Positions 17,714 through 26,422 of a stretch of 64,000 bases of DNA are shown in pieces. The translations under genes were made by a program, and so were the position numbers. Under the pieces are notes generated by a model. It was not told the origin of the DNA. It ran no database searches and saw nothing but the letters and a program-made list of their open reading frames with translations. Source of the DNA: Acidobacteriaceae bacterium (GTDB taxonomy: Bacteria; Acidobacteriota; Terriglobia; Terriglobales; Acidobacteriaceae). Position 1 is the stretch's first letter, and each line of letters begins with the position of its first letter. The DNA lies in contig JAPWKE010000003.1 of assembly GCA_028283655.1 (NCBI GenBank), positions 744,001 through 808,000 of the forward strand, written 5' to 3'.

Positions 17714-19318
17714 TTGTCATACATCGAGCAAAGAAGGAGGAGACGTTTCACCACTGCAGGTGTGGTGCTCGCCGCGTTGGCGCTTCTTGTCTGGACGGCG
17801 TCTCACCATCGGCATAAGAACGATCACTCCATGAGTGATTCAGGCTCCGTGGGCGCAAACACGATCGTGATCGCGCAGGCGAATGACGCTGACACGCTTG
17901 ATCCCTCTGACGTTGGTTCCGCGGATACGTTGAACGTCGCACGAATGCTCTTTGGAACGCTCTACGATGTCTCGCCGGATGGAAATCTGCAGCCGTTCCT
18001 GGCAGAGTCCTACGCCTACTCTGAAGACGGCCGCTCGATCACCTTCAAGCTTCGTCCGGGACTTGAGTGCGAAGACGGATCTCCGTTGACCGCAAGCGAT
18101 GTGGCTTACTCGTTTCAACGTGCAGCGGATCCGCGCAATCACTTCACCGGCAACGCTTCAGGCTTTCTCATTCCCTCTATCGAATACACCGGCGTCCATG
18201 TAGACAGCCCGCTGAGTGTGACGATCCACACCTCGAAGTACAACCCGATTGCTATCGGGCTGATCAGCGAGATGATGGTGATGTGTCGCAAACCCTACGA
18301 GAAGATGTCGCTGAGCGAAGCGTCTACGCATCCCAGCTCGACAGGCCCATATCGTCTTGCAGAGTGGATTCACGACGATCGCATTGTGCTTGAGCGCAAC
18401 CCGCACTTCACCTTGCGTCGCCCTCGCTACGACCGCGTTGTCTGGCGTGTGATCCCGGAAGGCTCCACACGTACAGCCGAACTGCTTGCAGGCAACATCG
18501 ACCTCATCACGGGTGTTCCTCCCGACCAGATCGACGCTATTCGCAACAGCGAGACGGCCAAGGTGGAAACCGTCACAAGTACGCGAAGAGTCTATGTGGG
18601 CTTCAACCTGCGTAAGAAGTTTCAAGATACGGATGGCGGGCGCGCCATTCAGGACCCTCGTGTTCGACAGGCGTTGCAGTACGCCATCGATGTGCCAACA
18701 ATCTGTGAAGCTCTGCTGCGTACGCCTTGTCAGCGGGCTTCGACGCTTGTCGTACCGCGCAACGACAAGTCTGGCATTGCCTCCACGCCGTTTGATCCTG
18801 ATAAAGCAGAGAAGCTGCTGGATGCTGCGGGCTATCCGCGAGGCAAGGATGGAGTGCGCTTTCATCTGCGACTTCAGGCCCCGCGTACCTTGTACGGCGA
18901 TGGCAACGTCGCGCAGGCCATCGGACAGTATTTGAGCGATATCGGAGTCGATACACAAGTGAGCCTGCTTGATTTGTCTGTGTATGTGCTGCTCACTCGC
19001 GCGCATGAAGCAGGTCCGCTCTTCCTCTTGGGCACGGGTGGTTCGACGTGGAGTGCGCTCTACGACATGAGCGATCTTTCGGCTCCCGATGCAGGGACGA
19101 ACTACACCGGGTGGCACGATCCTGCGTTCTTCGCAGGCTGGTCCAAGCTGGAGCAGACGCGAGATGCGATGGAGCAGCAGAGCATCATGAACAACATGCT
19201 GCAGGAGTTTCATGCAGGAGCGCCCTGGCTGATGCTTTACTTCCAGCCCGATGTCTACGGCGTCAGCAATCGAATCCACTGGACGCCGAGGGCAGATGAA
19301 AACATCACGGTCTACTAA
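17714..19318 (+). CDS. dppA: Family 5 substrate-binding protein of the peptide importer
   Basis: 534 residues from a TTG start. The N-terminus is Arg-rich (five consecutive Arg at residues 7-11) followed by a hydrophobic stretch (about 15-28). This looks like a membrane anchor or a Tat-like signal; no lipobox Cys is seen. The mature part is a classical SBP_bac_5 protein: TGPYRLAEW near 212, ELLAGNIDLI near 255 and a conserved C-terminal tail. It is a clear paralogue of the orphan binding protein at 38796-40391 (shared segments such as HDDRIVLERNP and VRQALQYAIDVPTIC). An A-rich GGA site sits about 14 bases upstream, so the start is less certain than the reading frame. Confidence 0.88.
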   Translation: MSYIEQRRRRRFTTAGVVLAALALLVWTASHHRHKNDHSMSDSGSVGANTIVIAQANDADTLDPSDVGSADTLNVARMLFGTLYDVSPDGNLQPFLAESYAYSEDGRSITFKLRPGLECEDGSPLTASDVAYSFQRAADPRNHFTGNASGFLIPSIEYTGVHVDSPLSVTIHTSKYNPIAIGLISEMMVMCRKPYEKMSLSEASTHPSSTGPYRLAEWIHDDRIVLERNPHFTLRRPRYDRVVWRVIPEGSTRTAELLAGNIDLITGVPPDQIDAIRNSETAKVETVTSTRRVYVGFNLRKKFQDTDGGRAIQDPRVRQALQYAIDVPTICEALLRTPCQRASTLVVPRNDKSGIASTPFDPDKAEKLLDAAGYPRGKDGVRFHLRLQAPRTLYGDGNVAQAIGQYLSDIGVDTQVSLLDLSVYVLLTRAHEAGPLFLLGTGGSTWSALYDMSDLSAPDAGTNYTGWHDPAFFAGWSKLEQTRDAMEQQSIMNNMLQEFHAGAPWLMLYFQPDVYGVSNRIHWTPRADENITVY

Positions 19319-19351
19319 GGCAGCACGACGCGCAGAAAGGCGGCACGAACG

Positions 19352-20332
19352 ATGATCGGCTTCGTGGTGCGACGACTTTGGCAGAGCCTCCTGGTGATCT
19401 TCGGAGTCACCCTGGTCACCTTCCTTTCCATGCACATGGGCGGCGACCCAACCTATCTGTACGTGAACGAGCATGCCAGCGATGCGCAGATCGCCGCCAC
19501 GCGCGCGGCGCTTGGCTTCGATAAGCCGCTGCCCGTGCAGTATCTGCATTACGCCGTTCGTCTGCTGCATGGAGACATGGGCACATCGCTGACCTATCGC
19601 ACGCCTGCGCTGGACGTGGTGCTGCGTCACTTTCCTGCCACGCTGGAACTGGCGATGTTCGCTCTCATCGTCGCGCTCGTCTTCGCTATTCCGCTCGGTG
19701 TGTTGGCGGCGATGAAGCGAGGAACGCCGCTTGATGGCGGCATCATGATCTTTGCCATGTTTGGCCAGTCCATCCCCAGCTTCTGGCTTGGCATCATGAT
19801 GATCCTTGCCGTAGGGCTCGGCCTGCGCTGGCTCCCTATCTCTGGTCGTGTGCCCGTGCTGGATGAGATCTTTGCCGGAAATATTGCGGAAGGTTTAGCC
19901 AATATTCCACGAGCGATTCCGTATCTCATCATGCCGGGCATGACGATCGCCTTCTTCACGCTGGCGAGAACAACACGTCTGGTTCGCGCCTCCATGCTGG
20001 AAGTGCTTTCGCTCGACTACGTGCGTACGGCTCGCTCCAAGGGACTCAATGAACTCCGCGTCGTCGGCTACCACGCGATGCGGAACGCCATGCTTCCCGT
20101 CATCACCATGCTCGGGCTGGAGATGGGCTTTCTACTCAGCGGCGTGGTCGTGGTGGAGACGATCTTCTCCTGGCCCGGAGTCGGCAGACTCGTCTATAAC
20201 GCCATCAACCATCGAGACATTCCGCTGGTGCAGGCCGCAGTCATTCTCTTCGCGGTCACCTTCCTCGCGCTGAACCTTGCTGTCGATCTTCTCTACGCGC
20301 AACTTGATCCTCGTATTCGGCTGAACGGATAA
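19352..20332 (+). CDS. dppB: Peptide ABC transporter permease (DppB type)
   Basis: 326 residues with six predicted membrane segments. The first follows the N-terminal MIGFVVRRLWQSLLVIFGV, which is characteristic of DppB. The EAA-type cytoplasmic loop is visible near 215-240 (YVRTARSKGLNELRVVGYHA). Inner-membrane channel subunit of the importer. The ATG at 19352 has AGAAAGG eleven bases upstream. Confidence 0.93.
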   Translation: MIGFVVRRLWQSLLVIFGVTLVTFLSMHMGGDPTYLYVNEHASDAQIAATRAALGFDKPLPVQYLHYAVRLLHGDMGTSLTYRTPALDVVLRHFPATLELAMFALIVALVFAIPLGVLAAMKRGTPLDGGIMIFAMFGQSIPSFWLGIMMILAVGLGLRWLPISGRVPVLDEIFAGNIAEGLANIPRAIPYLIMPGMTIAFFTLARTTRLVRASMLEVLSLDYVRTARSKGLNELRVVGYHAMRNAMLPVITMLGLEMGFLLSGVVVVETIFSWPGVGRLVYNAINHRDIPLVQAAVILFAVTFLALNLAVDLLYAQLDPRIRLNG

Positions 20333-20337
20333 GAACG

Positions 20338-21249
20338 ATGACGAATTCGAACACGCTCGCTGTCTCTACCCCGGTTCGCCGCAGTGTCACGCGCCGCGTC
20401 TGGCGAAGCCTCTGCCGCGCGAAGTGGCCGTTGCTGGCCATGATCATTCTTGGTCTCATTGTTCTCGCGGCAGTCTTTGGCCCCATGCTGGCAACGCATG
20501 ATCCAAACCGCCAGGACATCATCGCTCGCCTGAAACCACCGCTGTCGTACGCTCACCGTGGTCGTCTCTTCTTCCTTCTCGGAACGGATGGCCTTGGTCG
20601 CGATGTTCTTTCACGACTGCTGTACGGCGCGCGCATTTCGTTGATCGTGGCGCTGATCTCTGTTCTGGTCGGCGGTGTTCTGGGCACCTTCCTCGGCACG
20701 ATTGCCGGGTACTTCGGCGGCTGGATTGACGACGTGCTGATGCGCCTGGCCGACATTCAACTTGCCTTCCCGTTCATCCTGCTGGCCATCATCTTTATGC
20801 TGGTGCTCGGTCCGGGCATGGCGAACCTGATTCTGGTGCTCGGCATCGGTCAGTGGGTCACCTATGCGCGTATCGCCCGCGGGCAAACCATGTTGCAGCG
20901 CGAGCGCGAGTACATCGAAGCGGCAAGAGCCCTTGGGCAGAAGACTCCGGGCATCCTGTTCACGGGCATTCTCCCGAACATTCTGTCGCCGCTCATCATC
21001 ATCGGCTCTTTCAATATTGCCAGCGTCATTCTGGCAGAGGCCGCACTTTCCTTCCTCGGACTCGGTGTCCCAACGACCACGCCGACGTGGGGCGGCATGC
21101 TGGCAGAGAGCCGCGATCAGCTGCTCGCAGGACGCTGGTGGCTTGCGCTGTTTCCCGGCGTCGCCATCATGCTGACCGTTCTCTCGTTCAACCTATTAGG
21201 CGATTGGCTGCGCGATTACCTCGATCCGCGAATGGCAAACGAAGGCTAG
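20338..21249 (+). CDS. dppC: Peptide ABC transporter permease (DppC type)
   Basis: 303 residues. The N-terminal cytoplasmic segment and first membrane helix are followed by the DppC signature FLLGTDGLGRDVLSRLLYGAR near residues 78-98, and then five further hydrophobic segments. The EAA loop YIEAARALGQKTPGILFTGI lies near 190-210. Second channel subunit, five bases after dppB. It is the last gene of the importer operon; the TonB-dependent receptor follows after 228 bases containing its own operator. Confidence 0.93.
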   Translation: MTNSNTLAVSTPVRRSVTRRVWRSLCRAKWPLLAMIILGLIVLAAVFGPMLATHDPNRQDIIARLKPPLSYAHRGRLFFLLGTDGLGRDVLSRLLYGARISLIVALISVLVGGVLGTFLGTIAGYFGGWIDDVLMRLADIQLAFPFILLAIIFMLVLGPGMANLILVLGIGQWVTYARIARGQTMLQREREYIEAARALGQKTPGILFTGILPNILSPLIIIGSFNIASVILAEAALSFLGLGVPTTTPTWGGMLAESRDQLLAGRWWLALFPGVAIMLTVLSFNLLGDWLRDYLDPRMANEG

Positions 21250-21324
21250 ACCGCACGAAAGAAGCGACATAGGCACGACGGCAGCGAATCGTCTACCTCT
21301 TTTGTTTAATTTTAGGTTGCATGG

Positions 21325-21351
21325 TTGCTAGTTTGTTATACAATCTAGCAA
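21325..21351. promoter_or_regulatory. Candidate GntR operator, site 4 (extended dyad)
   Basis: The core TTGTTATACAA (21333-21343) is the reverse complement of TTGTATAACAA. Outer arms TTGCTAG (21325-21331) and CTAGCAA (21345-21351) share the same centre, giving a 27-base dyad. It lies 126 bases before the TonB-dependent receptor start. Confidence 0.72.
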
Positions 21352-21477
21352 AAGCAGCACAGCATTATTGGCTCAATGGTGAACCAGCCATCGGCCAGGT
21401 CATACGTTCGGCAAGTGTCATACCGTCGAGCGGTCTGAACGATATCTCTGCAATTAGACTTTCCAGGAGTTCCTTGC

Positions 21478-24400
21478 ATGCGTTTTGCTTCAAGGCGGTT
21501 TGTCCGGCCAGTGCTTAGTTCCTCTCTCTTGTTTATGACGGCTCTGGGTGCGGGTGCTCAGACGTTTCGTGGTGGCATCAACGGTACAGTGATTGATCCG
21601 TCGGGCGCAGTGGTGCCTGGTGCGGTGGTTACGGTAACTGATGAGCACACCGGTTTGACCCACACGATGAAGGCTACGGGCTCAGGAGACTTTGTCTTCT
21701 CCGATCTGCCGCTCGACCCGTATACGGTGACTGTGACGGCCGATGGCTTTGCCATTCAGAAGCTGCAGCATGTTCAAGTCTCGCAGGGAAGCATTTACAC
21801 CGCACAGGTGCATCTGTCTCTGGCAAGCTCCGGGCAGGAGATCTCTGTTTCAGCCAATCAGCTTGCTCTGGACACGACCTCGTCGACGCAGACGACGGTT
21901 GTTAGCAACAAGGCTGTCGATGCGATGCCGCTGAACGGTCGCGACTTTACGCAGATGGTTGCCGTGACTCCGGGCTTTGCCGGATACGCAATTGGTGGCG
22001 GCGGTACGGGCATGGGGTCGTTGAACGGAACGCGCTTTGACCAGATGAACTGGCAGATCGACGGCGTTGATAACAACGACTTCTACGCAAACGTTCCGGC
22101 TGTGAACCAGGGCGGCATTCTGGGTATCCCCGGTGTCGTGATGCCGATCGACGCTGTCGATCAGTTCTCGGTGCAGACGCAGGGCAACGCGGAGGCGGGC
22201 CGTAACCCCGGTGGTGTGGTCAATCTTGGCCTCAAGTCCGGTGGCAACCAGTTCCACGGTTCGGCCTACTACTTCAACCGTAACGAGGCCTACGCTGCAG
22301 GCTCGCCCTTCCTCGCGGACGGTGCGACCAAGAAGCGTAATCGCAACTACAACGCTGGCTTCTCGTTCGGCGGTCCGATCATCAAGGACAAGCTCTTCTT
22401 CTTCTCGTCGCTTGAAACGCAGACCTTCAGCATCGGTCAGAGTGGTCTGGCGACCGAACCTTCGTACGCTTACCAGACACAGGCGAAGGCGCTGTTGACG
22501 AAGTACGGCGTAGCGGTGAACCCGGTAGGTCAGAACATTCTCGACACCTTCTACCCGGCGTATGCATTGGGTGGAGCGGCAGCGGCGAACAACTACTCGA
22601 GCAGCATCCCGGAGTATGGCCATAGCTGGAACGGTGTCCTGAAGCTCGATTACGCGATCAACCAGAAGAACAATCTTTCGGTGCGCGCGTTTGGTGGCGA
22701 AGGCAATCAGGTTGCTCCGAACGGTTCGAAGCTGGCTCCTTATTACGAGGTTGGCCCGATTCACGTCTGGAACTACGCGACCGTGCTGGACACGACGCTT
22801 ACGCCGAGACTGAGCAACCAGCTCCTGCTGGGTGTGAACTACTTCAATCAGCTCTTCAACAACTCGCAGCAGAACTTCAACGTTGCGGGCACAGGCCTTG
22901 TGACGGGCAGCTCCTATCCGATGGAAGCTCCGAAGATCCGCATCACGGGCTTCGATTACGCTGGCGTTATTGCTCCTTCGGGGCGCAATGACATCACGGG
23001 CCATCTGAACGATACCGTGTCGTACACGGTCGGCTCGCATGCCTTCCGCTTCGGTGGCGAGTTCCGTCGCGGCTATGTGAACGTCTTCAACTCCGGCAAC
23101 TCGACGGGCCAGTTCAACTTCACTGGCACTCAGGGAGCCTGGAAAGACGACACCACATACGGTTCTAGCGTGAATGCTCTAGCTGATTTGTTGGCAGGTA
23201 ACTATTCGACCGCTACCATCGCGATCGGCAGCCCGCAGCGTTGGGTCTACGCCAATGCATTTGACGGCTTCGCACAGGATTCATGGCGTCTTGGTCAGCG
23301 TTTGACCGTGAATTACGGCATTCGTTATGACTACGAAGGCCCGCTGTACGACAACTCGAAGGACCTCAGCGTCTTCATTCCCGGCAAGGGTGTGCAGGTG
23401 CAGGGCGCCGGTGTGGGTTCGCTCTATCCGTCGGACAAGAATAACTTCGCGCCTCGCCTCGGCTTCTCGTACCAGCCCTTTGAGGGTGGCACGACAGTGA
23501 TCCGCGGTGGCATCGGCATGTACTACGATCAGCCGATCATGGCGGCGTTCCTGAACAACTCGACGAGCAACAGCTCGCCGCTGGGTGTGCAGGCTAACCC
23601 CGGAACGAGCTTCCCGTACTACTCGACTACCTCAACTGCTGGTACGCTCCAGAGCGGCGTTCCTGTCTTCGGTACAACTACTCAGGGATGCTCCTCCACC
23701 TCACCCTGCGGGGGTTTCTCGATCGACCAGAACATGCGCACACCGTATGTCTGGAACTACAACCTGAACATTGAGCAGCAGCTTGGACCGAAGATGCTGG
23801 CACAGATCGGTTATGTAGGTAACGAGTCCCGCAAGCTGCTCGCTATCCGCGACATCAACCAGGCAAAGCTGCAGTCAACAGGCTCACCTTCGACAACGGA
23901 TGAAGCACTCCAGCAGCAGCAAAGCCGTCCGTTCTACAACCTGTACCCGACCTTCGGCAACATCAACCAGGTGGGAACATTTGAAACGGGTAACTATAAC
24001 TCGCTGCAGGCTACGTTGAAGCTACAGGGATACCACGGCTTCACCGCGCAGGCTGCTTATACCTGGGCACACGCTTTCGATGAAGGTTCGGTCTCGCGTT
24101 CGCAGCTTCCGCAGGACAGCAACAACATCAAGGGCGAGTATGGAAACGCAGCAACCGACACGCGCAACACCTTCGTCGGCCTGATTTCTTACTCCACCCC
24201 CAAGCGCAGTGGCTCGTTTGCTCCGGTGCTCAACGGCTGGCAGTTCAACTCCATGATGAACTTCCACTCGGGCGCTCCGTTCACGATTTACAACAGCGCT
24301 GACACCAGCGGCACGGATGAAGGTGCTCAGCGTGTGAACATCATCGGTAATCCGTATGCAGGGGTGAATCACAAGTTTGACTCGACTGCAAAGAGTGAGA

Positions 24401-24723
24401 CCTGGTTGAACACCGCAGCGTTCGCTGCTCCGGCAAACGGCACCTACGGCACGATGCCTCGTAACGCGCTCTACGGCCCGGGCTTCAGTGACGTCGACAT
24501 CTCGGTCTTCAAGATGACCAAGATTACCGAGAAGATAGGCGTACAGCTTCGTGCTGAGATGTTCAACGTCTTCAACCGCAAGAACTTCGCTCCGCCGGCA
24601 ACCACCTTCGGTGCAGATGGCTTCGGTGTTCTCTCCGACACGATCGGTGACTACGCTGGTGCTCCTGGCATCGGTCCTGGCGAACCGTTCAGCATGCAGC
24701 TTGGTGGAAAGATCATCTTCTAA
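21478..24723 (+). CDS. TonB-dependent receptor with N-terminal carboxypeptidase-regulatory-like domain
   Basis: 1081 residues. The signal peptide ends near AGA/QTF (about residue 28), followed by a carboxypeptidase-regulatory-like beta-sandwich at about 30-115 (GTVIDPSGAVVPGAVVTV). The plug domain follows (MPLNGRDFTQMVAVTPG near residue 150), then a large beta-barrel ending in the terminal Phe of GGKIIF. This Oar-like architecture is heavily expanded in Acidobacteriota. It should bring a large substrate across the outer membrane using TonB energy. The ATG has AGGAG upstream. Its own operator and position directly after the peptide importer suggest they act in series: receptor for the outer membrane, Dpp for the inner membrane. 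Confidence 0.93.
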   Translation: MRFASRRFVRPVLSSSLLFMTALGAGAQTFRGGINGTVIDPSGAVVPGAVVTVTDEHTGLTHTMKATGSGDFVFSDLPLDPYTVTVTADGFAIQKLQHVQVSQGSIYTAQVHLSLASSGQEISVSANQLALDTTSSTQTTVVSNKAVDAMPLNGRDFTQMVAVTPGFAGYAIGGGGTGMGSLNGTRFDQMNWQIDGVDNNDFYANVPAVNQGGILGIPGVVMPIDAVDQFSVQTQGNAEAGRNPGGVVNLGLKSGGNQFHGSAYYFNRNEAYAAGSPFLADGATKKRNRNYNAGFSFGGPIIKDKLFFFSSLETQTFSIGQSGLATEPSYAYQTQAKALLTKYGVAVNPVGQNILDTFYPAYALGGAAAANNYSSSIPEYGHSWNGVLKLDYAINQKNNLSVRAFGGEGNQVAPNGSKLAPYYEVGPIHVWNYATVLDTTLTPRLSNQLLLGVNYFNQLFNNSQQNFNVAGTGLVTGSSYPMEAPKIRITGFDYAGVIAPSGRNDITGHLNDTVSYTVGSHAFRFGGEFRRGYVNVFNSGNSTGQFNFTGTQGAWKDDTTYGSSVNALADLLAGNYSTATIAIGSPQRWVYANAFDGFAQDSWRLGQRLTVNYGIRYDYEGPLYDNSKDLSVFIPGKGVQVQGAGVGSLYPSDKNNFAPRLGFSYQPFEGGTTVIRGGIGMYYDQPIMAAFLNNSTSNSSPLGVQANPGTSFPYYSTTSTAGTLQSGVPVFGTTTQGCSSTSPCGGFSIDQNMRTPYVWNYNLNIEQQLGPKMLAQIGYVGNESRKLLAIRDINQAKLQSTGSPSTTDEALQQQQSRPFYNLYPTFGNINQVGTFETGNYNSLQATLKLQGYHGFTAQAAYTWAHAFDEGSVSRSQLPQDSNNIKGEYGNAATDTRNTFVGLISYSTPKRSGSFAPVLNGWQFNSMMNFHSGAPFTIYNSADTSGTDEGAQRVNIIGNPYAGVNHKFDSTAKSETWLNTAAFAAPANGTYGTMPRNALYGPGFSDVDISVFKMTKITEKIGVQLRAEMFNVFNRKNFAPPATTFGADGFGVLSDTIGDYAGAPGIGPGEPFSMQLGGKIIF

Positions 24724-24748
24724 CCAACCACTCTCTCTTGCTCTCCTT

Positions 24749-24779
24749 GGCTGCAGTCCTCACGGACTGCAGCCTTTTT
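24749..24779 (+). terminator. Rho-independent terminator of the TonB-dependent receptor
   Basis: A perfect 11-bp stem (24749-24759 with 24764-24774, loop TCAC) is followed by TTTTT. Confidence 0.9.
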
Positions 24780-24839
24780 CTTTCAGTGGGGAAGGCCTTA
24801 GGGGCAAGTGATTCCGAAAGGCAAGCGGGCAAAAGAAAA

Positions 24840-24864
24840 GGGCGACGGCATCATGCCGTCGCCC
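24840..24864 (-). terminator. Rho-independent terminator of the VOC gene (leftward)
   Basis: A perfect 11-bp stem GGGCGACGGCA with its complement, loop TCA. On the minus strand it is followed by CTTTTCTTTT. Confidence 0.88.
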
Positions 24865-24887
24865 TTCGTAACTCAAGGAGCGAAGAG

Positions 24888-25313
24888 TTACTTAGCGAAA
24901 ACCTGGCTCATATCGGCAAACGCCTTGAACTCCAGCGCATTGCCTGAGGGGTCGAGCAGGAACATCGTGGCCTGCTCGCCAACCTGTCCCTTGAAGCGAA
25001 TCTGGGGCTCGAGTTCGAACTTCACCTTGGCAGCCTTCAGGCGCTCGGCAAAGGTGTCGAATACGTCCATCGTCAGCACGACGCCAAAGTGCGGCACCGG
25101 CACATTGTGTCCATCCACATGGCTGTGGTTTGCGCCGGAAGCTTCGTTGCCAGCCGGACGAAGGTGAGCCACGACCTGGTGTCCGAAGAGGTTGAAGTCG
25201 ATCCAGTTTGCAGAACTGCGGCCTTCTTCGCAGCCCAGAATAATTCCGTAGAAGTGGCGCGAGGCCTCAAGGTCGGTGACGGGAAAGGCGATATGAAACG
25301 GGGTCAAAGCCAT
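24888..25313 (-). CDS. VOC (glyoxalase/bleomycin-resistance) superfamily protein
   Basis: 141 residues starting at the ATG at 25313 with GAGGAG about ten bases upstream. Two beta-alpha-beta-beta-beta modules are visible. Metal ligands are likely His 7 (PFHIAFPV), a His in VPHFGVVL near 75 and Glu in NALEFKAF near 129. Small VOC proteins include lyases, isomerases and dioxygenases; the substrate is unknown. It is divergent from the epimerase gene across a 138-base region with operator site 5, so both belong to the regulon. Confidence 0.85.
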   Translation of the reverse strand: MALTPFHIAFPVTDLEASRHFYGIILGCEEGRSSANWIDFNLFGHQVVAHLRPAGNEASGANHSHVDGHNVPVPHFGVVLTMDVFDTFAERLKAAKVKFELEPQIRFKGQVGEQATMFLLDPSGNALEFKAFADMSQVFAK

Positions 25314-25400
25314 TGCTGCTGATCTCCTCAAAAAGGTCGCGTCACGCCCTGCTTTCGAGTCGTTTCGAAGAGGGGAAGCGCACCGTTGTTCTTCTTCTGA

Positions 25401-25420
25401 GTGTATAACAATATTACAAG
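25401..25420. promoter_or_regulatory. Candidate GntR operator, site 5
   Basis: GTGTATAACAA (10 of 11 to the consensus), then TATTACAAG. The full TGTATAA-CAA-TATTACA arrangement parallels site 2. It lies between the divergent VOC and epimerase genes. Confidence 0.68.
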
Positions 25421-25451
25421 ATTCTATTGTCGTGAGGATTGAATCATCCGC

Positions 25452-26408
25452 TTGCTGATCACAGGCTCGACTGGCTTTCTGGGAAGCTCCCTGATGAGGG
25501 CGTTTGCCGGGCGGTACGACGTTGAGGCACTGATGGGCTGCGATGCCCGCAAACCTGAACTTGCAGGGGTTGGCGCGTATACAGAGTTGGACGTTCGCGA
25601 CGAAAACGCGTGTCAGCGTGTCCTCCAGCGCTTCCGGCCGACGCACGTGCTCCACGCCGCCGCTGTCACGGCGGGCGTCAGCGATGCAGAGATGCACGCC
25701 GTGAACGCCACCGGCACGAGCAACATGGTGCAAGCCGCGATGCAGGTTGGTTCGGTGCAGAGAATACTGCTGCTCAGTAGCAGCGGCGTCTACGGCTCGG
25801 CGCAGCTTCCGCAGAGCTGTGACGAGGAGTACCCACTCGACCTGAGCAGCAGTTACGCCGCGAGCAAGCGCGAAGCGGAGCAGTGCCTGCTGCAGGCAGA
25901 GGCGCGGAGCGGCATCACGATGGTGGTGGCCCGCGTGGGGCCATGCTACGGCCCGCAGGAACGGGTCTCCGCCTTTCGCCCGCAGCAAAGCCTGATTGGC
26001 TGCCTCCTTACCTTGCTGCGCAGCGGAGAAGTCGCACGGGTTCACGGTGAGAGCTGCAGCCGTGACTGGATGCACGTTGACGATCTGTCTGTTGCGATCA
26101 AAGGGCTGCTCACGTCGTTGGGTCTGCAGCATCGGATGTACAACGTCAGCTCCGGCGTAGCCGTTGAAGCGCGTGATGTCCTCGACGCTTTTCGCGGCGT
26201 TGGCTTGCGTGTGCAGCAGACTGAGTCGCCAGAACAGGCGAACATCATTCTGAAAGCCGCGCACGGGCGCAAAGCGATGGTGATCGAGCGTCTTTGCTCG
26301 GACACAGGCTTTACTCCCTCCGTAGGAATACGGGAGGGCATCGAGCGTTTGTTAAGGGAAACCGGCAGCCAGCCAGTTGTGCAGGCCTGTCATGCAGAAG
26401 CAAATTGA
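25452..26408 (+). CDS. NAD-dependent epimerase/dehydratase (extended SDR)
   Basis: 318 residues from a TTG at 25452. The cofactor motif TGSTGFLG is at about residues 4-11, and the catalytic Tyr-x3-Lys is in [12 protein letters not shown] (about residues 136-147). Extended SDRs epimerise or dehydrate nucleotide sugars or act on related compounds. The start is uncertain: the preceding in-frame codons are ATC-ATC-CGC with GAGGA upstream, so an unusual ATC start giving MRLLITG is possible. An in-frame stop at 25440-25442 limits how far upstream it can begin. It is followed 14 bases later by the M14 carboxypeptidase. Confidence 0.85.
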   Translation: MLITGSTGFLGSSLMRAFAGRYDVEALMGCDARKPELAGVGAYTELDVRDENACQRVLQRFRPTHVLHAAAVTAGVSDAEMHAVNATGTSNMVQAAMQVGSVQRILLLSSSGVYGSAQLPQSCDEEYPLDLSSSYAASKREAEQCLLQAEARSGITMVVARVGPCYGPQERVSAFRPQQSLIGCLLTLLRSGEVARVHGESCSRDWMHVDDLSVAIKGLLTSLGLQHRMYNVSSGVAVEARDVLDAFRGVGLRVQQTESPEQANIILKAAHGRKAMVIERLCSDTGFTPSVGIREGIERLLRETGSQPVVQACHAEAN

Positions 26409-26422
26409 ACGTGGAGAAGAAG

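Noticed and set aside
17714-19318. Nickel-binding NikA identity for the importer binding protein
   Set aside because: Family 5 includes NikA, but the importer is beside peptidases and far from the nickel permease, so a peptide ligand is more likely.
21478-24723. Assigning a specific ligand to the TonB-dependent receptor
   Set aside because: Ligand cannot be read from sequence; only context suggests a peptide-like compound.
24888-26264. A 458-residue leftward protein ending in the VOC domain
   Set aside because: Only the last 141 codons look like protein; the rest is antisense to the epimerase gene and a ribosome site supports the ATG at 25313.
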